Source: Escarpia spicata
Lineage: Eukaryota; Annelida; Polychaeta; Sabellida; Siboglinidae
DNA length: 64,000 bases
NCBI GenBank assembly: GCA_963995525.1
Contig: OZ023210.1
Span: 20,210,184-20,274,183, forward strand
Direction: 5' to 3'
How positions within the stretch are numbered: position 1 is the stretch's first letter; the number at the start of each line of letters is the position of its first letter. The notes under the pieces are model-generated. The model worked only from the letters and a program-made list of their open reading frames with translations. It had not been told where the DNA came from and made no database searches. Position numbers and translations under genes: made by a program. Positions 36,039 through 43,083 of the stretch are shown in pieces.

Positions 36039-37429
36039 TCAAATAGGCAACTGCGCGTTGGAAAACTGGTCTCGTTGGAACCATATTTCTCGTGCCGATA
36101 GGCCGCGACGGCGGATTCTGGAGTTGAGTTGAGAGGTAGCAGTTGCCAGTATAAGAGGTGACACCGGTCCCCCGCCAGGCTCCTGTCGTAGCAGCTCATC
36201 TTCAACCTCTGACACAGCTTTCTCGGCTATGGGGTTTTTGTTAGAGTTTTTGATTCTCCCTATCTCCAAACGAATACCCAAACGTAGCAGAGTTGGGTCG
36301 TTCACGAGAGCGATGAACCCTGGGGCTGGATCCACGCGGATGATCGCAGGAGGCCCGTCGAGGGGTCGAAACTCTATGCAGAGTCGAGCGAGGCAGTCAC
36401 GTAACGCGTCATGGCGTTCTCTCTCGGTGATGCACGTAGAAGTGTATGAGCTAACGGTTTCGCGGACGACAAATATGAGTTGGCGGTTACGCTTGATAAT
36501 ATCTGCTGCGAACGAAACACCAATCGCTTCGGAAGCGTCGGTCGTTGTTTGTTCGATGAGTGTAGTCGGGATATGTTTTAGTGACATGCATGTATGGCAT
36601 GCGTCGGTCACTCGCTCAATCGCGTTGTCGATGTCCAATGCGAAGAAGTTACGACGAACTACGAGTTTGAGTTGGTGTTTTAATGGGTGGCTCAGCTTTA
36701 GGTGGATCGCTGTTAGTAAGCCATCTAACACTTGTCGTGGAACTACGATAAGTTCTTTGGTTGGCGCGAATGGTATGTCGCACTTGACAACGATGACGCC
36801 GTCGCGAGCCAACGTTGTAGTAGATAAGTAACGTTTTACGTCCTTGGCGTTGGTTACTTTTTTGGATGGACGTGTGCCTTGTTTTAGGTGAGCTCTGGCG
36901 CGCCGTAGGTCAGGGCACTCTGATTGTGTAGAGAGCCATGCGGACCTGCTCGTGAACGGAAGGCGAGTGGAGCCGGATATGATATCTTCCACAGCAACAC
37001 TCATAACGACAGATTTTTCGATTTGTGATATGAAAGAGCATATCTGGCAATGTGGTTCATGGCATTCAGGTGCGTTTCTGCTTGCGAAGTCGGATGGTAT
37101 GTTTGATGAACCCGCCAGGTGGCGCACTGCGACTTGGTATCGGGCGACAACTGACAGAAACGATGTCACGCGAGGGCTAGATGAAAATTCGCCACGGCAT
37201 AGTTTGTCAATGGTCTGCACACACGGTTTGCTGTCGGTGAGTAGACACGGCTTCGACTGTGATTGTATGATGTACGGGCTGAAGTGTTTGACTGCTGCAG
37301 CAATGCCTAACGCTTCGATTTCGCAGGGTAGCCATGTAACTTGGTGTTTCTTTAGTTTGGCGCTGAAAAACCCGGCAAGACGGGTCTGTCCATTTCGCGA
37401 AACGTATAGTGTGGATCCGATGCCACGTT
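36039..37429 (-). pseudogene. Element B RNase H (3' part) and integrase
   Basis: Begins at the Polinton target site. The RNase H frame is cut directly after its first conserved strand (at 54338-54378, with the first catalytic Asp). It resumes here with GIGSTLYVS, TWLPCEIEALGIAAA (catalytic Glu region) and CLLTDSKPCVQ (second Asp). The integrase follows: HPLKHQLKLVVRR, a CHTCMSLKHIP zinc element, FAADIIKRNRQ, IRVDPAPGFIAL, KNSNKNPIAEKAVSEVEDEL and RRRGLSAREIWFQRDQF. Ends at an in-frame TGA near 36036. Confidence 0.85.
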
Positions 37430-37553
37430 AGTAGTAAGGAAGACTTTTTGGATCGGTATCCTACGGTGTTTCAGAGGAGTTTTTGATCGATACTAGGGAG
37501 TTTTCGAAAGCCGCCCCCCTGAGTGAAGTGAGTAGTCACGTGACCGTATGTGT
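37430..37553 (+). repeat. Polinton left terminal inverted repeat
   Basis: 124 bp matching the complement of 54216-54337 with a few mismatches around 37486-37500. Similarity fades after a CACGTGACCGTATGTGT block. Confidence 0.95.
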
Positions 37554-37620
37554 GAGCGTATGTAGCGCGCCCCCTGGCGGTGGAGTGAGCAGCCATGGAA
37601 GGCTTATCGTGTATATGAAG

Positions 37621-37736
37621 AACGAAAGACCGAAGATGGAATTGTAATAACGAAAGATCAAAGAGGAAAGGTTTAAAAGGTGTTGAAAGGAACGAAAGAT
37701 CAAAGAGTCATAACGAAAGATCAAAGAGTGTATGTA
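37621..37736. repeat. Subterminal AACGAAAGATCAAAGAG repeats
   Basis: The 17-base word occurs three to four times (near 37650, 37692 and 37710, with a diverged first copy near 37620) about 190-300 bp inside the left end. It has no counterpart near the right end. Repeated subterminal words like this could be protein-binding sites for replication initiation or integrase, but no function is known. Confidence 0.6.
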
Positions 37737-37801
37737 TGAATGAATGAATAGGTAAGTGTACCTATGTTGTATGTGTATTTAAAAATCGTATATAACGATA
37801 T

Positions 37802-37843
<42 letters not shown>

Positions 37844-38040
37844 CTGTAAAATATGTATGTATGTATGTATAAAAGAAGAATTAGTGCTAAGATAATAACC
37901 GACAACAGTTTGAAAGTTGAATAGTTTTAATAATTATCATCATCATTATCATGGTTCAATGTCCCTTGTAATCAAAGAGGGAATTAATTAATAAAATAAA
38001 TAATAATAGTGTCAATCAGTAGTCGCTGCATTCCAGCACA

Positions 38041-38991
38041 TTAGCGTTCGGCCGCATTGATCGCCGCATCCCAATCCTCTTCGATAGCCTCCTCTGTGTT
38101 CGAAGAGGGAACAGGGTCAAATTGGCTCCGTGTCCGTAATAGTTCACGCATTACGTGGCAGAAGGTGCACCAGTGGTTATCGCGGAGTTCCTCCTCCTCT
38201 CTGAAACATATATATATATATATAAAACTTTGAAAATATGTATAATATATATATATATATAATGAATGCATGAAGTACAGGTGGGTGGAATAGTCAGTGA
38301 TGTAACCACACAGGGACATATATATATATATATATATATATAAAGTACAGTCGGGTGGAATAAGCCAGTGATGTAACCAGACACTGCTTAGGGAATCGAC
38401 ACACGATAAAAGGGCAAGCTAGATCAACGGACTATGATACAATACGTAATGGAGACGTCTGCTGACGCGATCGGTAACCAAACACCGCGTAGCTAGTCGA
38501 AACGACAAGAGGTCGGTCGAGGTTAACACATTGAAGAGAACGAGAAACGCGGTATGAGTAAACATAAATAAAGTAGTTAAATAATCGTTGAACACTCACG
38601 TGCAATCGTCAACACTCGAGTCACTCCCTGTCATACTCCAGGTATCGATGCCATCAGGAGAGCTGAAAGGTAATAAGATAACCGTGAGTGACACATAACG
38701 AACGTAAGAGCATAAGGAATAATAGAGGTGAGACGTCACAGATATATATATATATATATATATCTATTGTTTATTATAATAATAGCAAAGAATATATATA
38801 TATATATATATATATTTTATTATTATTTTTTATTATAATAATAATAATAATAAAAGTACTTACACAAATTCGAGACCACTCCAGTCGTCACGTAGTTGCA
38901 GGAAAGGTATCGTCGACCATGCCACAGTCTGCATCAACTCGTCACAAAGACGCCATTCAGCACGGAGTTGAGCCCAAGGTATCGACGACAT
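38041..38991 (-). CDS. Three-exon accessory gene, 116-aa Trp/Cys-containing protein, unknown function
   Basis: Minus strand: exon 1 38991-38864 (ATG, 128 bp, donor GTAAGT), exon 2 38662-38600 (acceptor TTACCTTTCAG, donor GTGAGT), exon 3 38200-38041 (acceptor GTTTCAG, stop TAA). Phases match at both junctions, giving 351 nt. The protein starts MSSIPWAQLRAEW, has a second WSTIPFLQLRDDW copy (an internal repeat of a W-[IS]P-x-x-QLR-x-[ED]W motif), an acidic Ser-rich middle, and a CTFCHVM segment before an acidic C-terminus (DWDAAINAAER). Both introns contain (AT)n runs. A TATA-like stretch lies at about 39038-39045. It is the only gene on this strand and is divergent from the NADAR gene. No family recognised. 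Confidence 0.6.
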
Positions 38992-39037
38992 AGCAATTGT
39001 GAATGAGATGATATGAAGAATGTAACAAACGAGGCGG

Positions 39038-39045
39038 TATATATA
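39038..39045 (-). promoter_or_regulatory. TATA-like element for the three-exon gene
   Basis: TATATATA on the minus strand about 47 bp upstream of the ATG at 38991. Microsatellites of similar composition are common nearby, which lowers confidence. Confidence 0.35.
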
Positions 39046-39255
39046 GATAGAACATATGTATGCAGACACACTATGAAGACAACTTGTAAGACACACTGTA
39101 GAGTGGAAATATACCGGAGTATGAAAAGCACTGAAGACCCAGGGACGTATGACGACATCATCTAGGGACGTCACCTAGACGAAGCCTGGTTATGTAGTTA
39201 ACAACGCGGTTATGGAAAATTTCGACGTGGTAAAGTACAAACCGATACTAGTCAT

Positions 39256-39858
39256 ATGACGGAGGGACCAGCTGGTGATAAGCGCGTGATGTGTCAACTA
39301 GACGACAATGCGCCTTATCAGAACGCTAACAATACAGTCGGAAGAAAAGAACTCTGTGAGTGGTCAGCGATGAAACATATGGCGGTCAAGAGCTTGGATA
39401 TACAATTCAGGGGTGCTGGTCACTTCCTATCGAATTTCTATCCATGCGAGATACATATATGGGGCGAAGACTTTACTTGTACAGAAGCAGCATATCAGTT
39501 TAAAAAAGCTAGACATTTTCACGACGAGAACACAGCGAGAAAGATTCAGACCGCGCGCACTGGAATACAGGCGAAATACTGGAGTAAAAGCATTCGTTGG
39601 ACACCCGATCGAGTCGTTTCATGGCTGTTACAACGTCGAGCCGTGATGTACGCTATAGTAGCCGTCAAGTTTCGTACCTCTAAACTACGCCAACGCTTGT
39701 TGGCTACAGGTGACGCACGACTTATTGAGAATGTACCCAGTGCAGAGGGGTATTGGGGTAAGAGCTCAAACCGTAACACACCAGGTAAGAATATACTCGG
39801 TGTGATACTTATGCAGGTGAGAGACTTCGTTAGACAGCGCTCTATACGGCTTACATAA
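39256..39858 (+). CDS. NADAR-domain (YbiA-like) protein
   Basis: 200 codons. Residues about 48-195 form a NADAR domain: GHFLSNFYPCEI (55-66), TEAAYQFKKARHF (76-88, the position of the EHYFQ-like helix in the family), TPDRVVSWLLQRRAVMY, VKFRTSKLRQRLLATGD (138-153), EGYWGKSSNRNTPGKN and LGVILMQVRDFVR. Characterised NADAR proteins are N-glycosidases acting on riboflavin intermediates or remove ADP-ribose from nucleic-acid guanine. Which applies here is unknown. The first 45 residues have no match and contain four Cys/Trp. The gene is divergent from the spliced gene and upstream of the ssDNA-binding gene. Stop TAA. It is intact, so selection may have kept it until recently. Confidence 0.88.
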   Translation: MTEGPAGDKRVMCQLDDNAPYQNANNTVGRKELCEWSAMKHMAVKSLDIQFRGAGHFLSNFYPCEIHIWGEDFTCTEAAYQFKKARHFHDENTARKIQTARTGIQAKYWSKSIRWTPDRVVSWLLQRRAVMYAIVAVKFRTSKLRQRLLATGDARLIENVPSAEGYWGKSSNRNTPGKNILGVILMQVRDFVRQRSIRLT

Positions 39859-40013
39859 GGCACCCATTAAAAAAAACAGACAGGCAGCCACGCGGTGACA
39901 AAGTACGGGAGAGTGAGAGATAAAGTCACGCGCACGATAAGATGCGAACACCCAGGGGCGCGATATCATCATCTAGGGGTATCACGCGGTCGATCCCTGG
40001 AGGGATTGAATTG

Positions 40014-40021
40014 TATATAAA
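40014..40021 (+). promoter_or_regulatory. TATA box upstream of the ssDNA-binding protein gene
   Basis: TATATAAA about 90 bp before the ATG at 40108, in an otherwise GC-balanced stretch. An upstream block at 39951-39993 (CCCAGGGGCG, ATCATCTAGGG, TCACG) resembles one at 39137-39180 between the two divergent genes. Confidence 0.55.
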
Positions 40022-40107
40022 CCCACGGTAAATCTAACAGGACAAACACTCTCTCTCAGTCTCGCTGCCGTTCGAAGCTCTTCTCACACCGATACCTACA
40101 CGACAAG

Positions 40108-40602
40108 ATGGCGACATCCAACGTTAACAACGAGGAAATGCTCCTGTCAGAACTCGAACAAGTAAGTGACGGAACGTACGCGTTTGTTCGTCCACTGACA
40201 CTAGTAACATGTGCTCTGTCCCCCGAATACGTATGTTATCCGGCATGTAAAGTATGTAATCGGAAAGTTCTTCTTGAAACGACGAAAGGAGGGCACCATA
40301 ACGTCAGTATATGTTCGGTGCACGGGCGTCAGAAGGGAACTGCCGTTTACAAGTATTCTATGGGTATGCTTTTCGCTGATCACAAGGGCAATGAAGTGTG
40401 GGCAACAGGATTTGACCGACTAGTACAGGAGGTCGTGGGAGGAATGACAGCAAGCGACTATATGTCCCTTAAATCCGGCGACGAACGCTACCAGTCACTG
40501 AATGTCCTACGTGGCAAACAGGCTAGGGTGACAATTAGAAAGGCAAAAAAGGCAGGCTATCAAAATTATACCGTGATAGCACTGGAAATAATCCAGTCGT
40601 AA
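40108..40602 (+). CDS. RPA70 C-terminal-domain-like single-stranded DNA-binding protein
   Basis: 164 codons, ATG in a CAAGATGGCG context. It resembles the C-terminal OB-fold of replication protein A large subunit. A zinc element C47-x2-C50 (in CYPACKVCNRKV) pairs with C69-x2-H72 (SICSVHG). Then comes the OB-fold strand-helix block GMLFADHKGNEVWATGFDRL (86-105) and LVQEVVGG, and a final basic strand region (ARVTIRKAKKAGYQNYTV). RPA-C normally uses four Cys; here the last ligand appears to be His. The likely role is to coat ssDNA made during protein-primed strand-displacement replication by the element's own polymerase. That role is inferred from fold and context. Confidence 0.72.
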   Translation: MATSNVNNEEMLLSELEQVSDGTYAFVRPLTLVTCALSPEYVCYPACKVCNRKVLLETTKGGHHNVSICSVHGRQKGTAVYKYSMGMLFADHKGNEVWATGFDRLVQEVVGGMTASDYMSLKSGDERYQSLNVLRGKQARVTIRKAKKAGYQNYTVIALEIIQS

Positions 40603-40835
40603 GAGGCGCCAACTGACAGTGACTCACTGTTAGGTGGCGCCTTCTGACGGAGTATAGAGAGGTCCTGTTCCTAACTGTCGTAAGAGGCGCCAACTGACAG
40701 TGACTCACTGTTAGGTGGCGCCTTCTGACGGAGTATAGAGAGAGCCTGTTCCTAACTGCTGTAAGAGGCGCCACCTGACAGTGACGAAAGAGTAGGTGAC
40801 GCCCCCAGGCGGAATATAGAGAGAGAGCCTATCCC
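40601..40835. repeat. 81-bp tandem repeat with internal palindrome, three copies
   Basis: Copies start at 40601, 40682 and 40763, the first two nearly identical. Each holds an imperfect hairpin (AGGCGCCAACTGACAGTGA and its near-complement ending GGTGGCGCC(T)). The array begins inside the stop codon of the preceding gene. Confidence 0.88.
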
Positions 40836-40921
40836 TAGAGGTTGAATGATGTCTCTCTCTCTCTCTCTGGTTGTCTACCTATTTGACACTATGATGTAAT
40901 TTCCTCTGACGTATGTTGTAG

Positions 40922-41773
40922 ACGCCTCCTCGGTCAATTCCATCCGAGGCAGTTCTGACAACCCCCGTGCGTGGCCTGAAACGTCGACTGTCATTCGATG
41001 ACGAGGCAAGTGTCATTCATGTGGGGTCATGTTCATGGTCTAGTGATCAGGATGATGATGATGTTGCTAACGATGGTGATTTTGATTCTGATTGGTCTGA
41101 CGACGACGAGGGTCGGAGACGTAGTGAATTACAGGGGGCAGTAGAGAGAGTGAATGCAATTCAGAAACGAGCGGATCACATGATAGATGACGACTTATTT
41201 ATAGCCGCTATAACCACTGCATGCATTCGCCAGGTAGCCGAAGGACTGTACCTTCGCTATGCGAACGTTCACGAAGACGTGTATATAGTGGATCGTTCGC
41301 GTATATTTCATGCCTTTGATATGGCAGTATCCGATCTGGTGTGCGAATCGCGCGCACCGTGGTTTGCTCGTGATGTCGTGTCACGAGTGAAAACGAGTCT
41401 CCGTAGTCGCGGTATAACCGTGTCGGATGAGACGGAAGACGAAGCACCGAAGGCGCCGCAGCCCTGGTATCTACAAGACGACACGAGTGGGGAGGAGGCG
41501 GGAAGGCAGGTCTGGTGCTCCGAGATGTGCCTGGTAGCACGCCATGCCATCGTCCGATTCGTGAGCAACGAATTGTGGCGCACTTTCGAAAGTGAGACAA
41601 ACGTCATCTACCTGGTACGTAGCGATCTGATCCAAGACAATGTGAGATATGCAATACACCATTACAGGTTTATGGTGGACACACCGAAGCGGGCACGTGA
41701 CATCATAACACGTGTGCAAGCCATCCTGCGTGTACGTGGTATACCTCTGTTGGACGAGGAAACACCCTGCTAA
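40922..41773 (+). CDS. Acidic protein with two internal repeats, unknown function
   Basis: Open from just after an acceptor-like TTGTAG (40916-40921) to TAA. No in-frame ATG precedes the conserved part; the first start-like codon is GTG at 40967. Either a 5' exon is missing from this reading or a non-ATG start is used. The product (about 268 residues from GTG) has an Asp-rich N-terminal region (residues 28-50) and two homologous modules of about 75 residues. Module 1 runs from DDLFIAAITTACIRQVAEGL to VSRVKTSLRSRGI, module 2 from SEMCLVARHAIVRFVSNELW to ITRVQAILRVRGIPL. Each ends in the same amphipathic R-[AD]-[VI]-[VI]-x-RV helix. No family recognised. It overlaps the next frame by one base (TAATG). 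Confidence 0.5.
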   Translation, partial: TPPRSIPSEAVLTTPVRGLKRRLSFDDEASVIHVGSCSWSSDQDDDDVANDGDFDSDWSDDDEGRRRSELQGAVERVNAIQKRADHMIDDDLFIAAITTACIRQVAEGLYLRYANVHEDVYIVDRSRIFHAFDMAVSDLVCESRAPWFARDVVSRVKTSLRSRGITVSDETEDEAPKAPQPWYLQDDTSGEEAGRQVWCSEMCLVARHAIVRFVSNELWRTFESETNVIYLVRSDLIQDNVRYAIHHYRFMVDTPKRARDIITRVQAILRVRGIPLLDEETPC

Positions 41774-42354
41774 TGTTGTTGTTGTTATTGTGTTGTCAGG
41801 TCAGCGATGCTCCCTCTAGCGGACTAGATCGCACCCGAAAAGCATATGATGATAAGAAGCCGCTAGAGTGGGCACCGAGAAAAAGACGCCGCCACCACAC
41901 CCCTATGCCACTGCAACAGGCTCTACTCATGGACTTACACGCCCAGCGTCACGTGACGGAACTAGACATGACGTGTGAGTGTGCGACACCACCACCAACA
42001 TCTGACGAATCACTAGACATGAGTTGTGTCGACGATGATGACTATGACGTCACCACATCCGTCACCGAGTACGGGGCACTACGGACGAATTGGTCGACAC
42101 TCGATATGGCTGCCGATGGCCATATCGTGTGGACGAAAACGGACACATCGATGCCGTGGACCTACCCGGTTCTGTTCGATAGTGTAAAGGACCTGGAGCT
42201 AAACATAGAGAGTTTAGCCGCGGAGCTGTTCGTTACAAAAAGATGCAGTCTAGACACGGCCGTGCGCACGATCTGTAATGAACTTGCACGTAACATCAAG
42301 CGCGACGAACACGTCGCTTACATTACGGAGACACTCCAGAAGCGTCTGCAGTGA
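41773..42354 (+). CDS. Protein related in layout to the preceding ORF, unknown function
   Basis: 193 codons to TGA. The first ATG overlaps the stop of the previous gene. However, the sequence TGCTAATGTTG...TTGTCAG around it looks like a branch point plus acceptor (AG at 41798-41799), so the true 5' end may be a splice site. Middle: basic RKRRRHH, then an acidic VDDDDYD stretch. The C-terminal 60 residues (ELNIESLAAELFVTKRCSLD through ITETLQKRLQ) follow the pattern of the two modules in the preceding ORF and may be a third, shorter copy. AATAAA lies at 42466-42471. Confidence 0.5.
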   Translation: MLLLLLCCQVSDAPSSGLDRTRKAYDDKKPLEWAPRKRRRHHTPMPLQQALLMDLHAQRHVTELDMTCECATPPPTSDESLDMSCVDDDDYDVTTSVTEYGALRTNWSTLDMAADGHIVWTKTDTSMPWTYPVLFDSVKDLELNIESLAAELFVTKRCSLDTAVRTICNELARNIKRDEHVAYITETLQKRLQ

Positions 42355-42360
42355 CGACAA

Positions 42361-42414
42361 GAGGAAATGCGCCCCTACGCTATAGCTGGGGTTATAGGCG
42401 CCGCTTGTCTGTCA
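42361..42414. other. Imperfect hairpin module, copy 1
   Basis: GAGGAAATGCGCCCCTACG, then GGGGTTATAGGCGCC and a CTGTCAC box, directly after the stop of the preceding gene. Nearly the same sequence follows the polymerase gene at 47099-47152. CCCC/GGGG and GCGCC/GGCGC can pair. Possible 3'-end or packaging signal; unproven. Confidence 0.6.
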
Positions 42415-42465
42415 CTGTAGGCGCTTAGCTTTCATGTATACTCGCTTTTATTGTGTAATTCAACG

Positions 42466-42471
42466 AATAAA
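42466..42471 (+). terminator. AATAAA polyadenylation signal
   Basis: Canonical hexamer about 110 bp after the accessory gene stop, followed by a GTATGTATGTAAT stretch. Confidence 0.5.
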
Positions 42472-42625
42472 GATGTATGTATGTAATCCAGGAATCCGGA
42501 GTCTGTTGTTCTTGTCACCTTCATAGCTCGTTACGATCGATGAAAACATGCACACACATCCACCTCCCCTCCGTCTATATACACGCACACTCATACAAGC
42601 CACGATTCCTATGACATCACACTAG

Positions 42626-42634
42626 GATATATAG
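42626..42634 (+). promoter_or_regulatory. TATA-like element before the zinc-finger/polymerase genes
   Basis: GATATATAG about 45 bp upstream of the ATG at 42676, in GC-richer surroundings. Confidence 0.45.
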
Positions 42635-42675
42635 ACGCGTACAAGGATCTCCTATCCTTCAGTTGTAGGTAGACG

Positions 42676-43059
42676 ATGAAGCAGCACACGTGTCGTCACT
42701 GCGGTCTCGTGCTCGATACACACGCCGACATACAACGCCACATAGACCAAACGCATTCATCAACACACGTAGACGACGACGACCATGCTTACAGTAAACC
42801 ACCGCCACGAGTGGTGCCATCTGGCGAACCACCAAAAAGTACTAGGTACCCCTGTTCGAGATGTGGAAGAGACTTCACGAGACGTGACAACCTGCTACGT
42901 CACAACAGAAAGGGTTGTGACACCTCACAAAAAAGCGATACACTTCACCGCTGCGAGAGATGTGCACGTGAGTTCACGAGACGTGACGCCCTGCTACGTC
43001 ATATGAAGTCGGTATGCAGCCGACGTGCGGAAGCGAGCGACCCACCCCTAAGCAAATGA
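42676..43059 (+). CDS. Zinc-finger protein preceding DNA polymerase
   Basis: 127 codons from ATG to TGA. Three zinc fingers: residues about 5-26 (CRHCG...H...H, C2H2), 59-80 (CSRCGRDFTRRDNLLRH, ending in Cys, C2HC) and 92-113 (CERCAREFTRRDALLRH, also C2HC). Fingers 2 and 3 are near copies. The polymerase frame continues in the same register eight codons after this TGA with no other stop between. The two may therefore be one gene broken at 43057-43059, or be separate proteins. A nucleic-acid-binding role is likely. Confidence 0.75.
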   Translation: MKQHTCRHCGLVLDTHADIQRHIDQTHSSTHVDDDDHAYSKPPPRVVPSGEPPKSTRYPCSRCGRDFTRRDNLLRHNRKGCDTSQKSDTLHRCERCAREFTRRDALLRHMKSVCSRRAEASDPPLSK

Positions 43060-43083
43060 GCGAGACGCACAGAGCGACCACAT

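Noticed and set aside
41208..41719. Long minus-strand frames opposite the repeat-module gene
   Set aside because: Shadow frames of a GC-rich plus-strand coding region.
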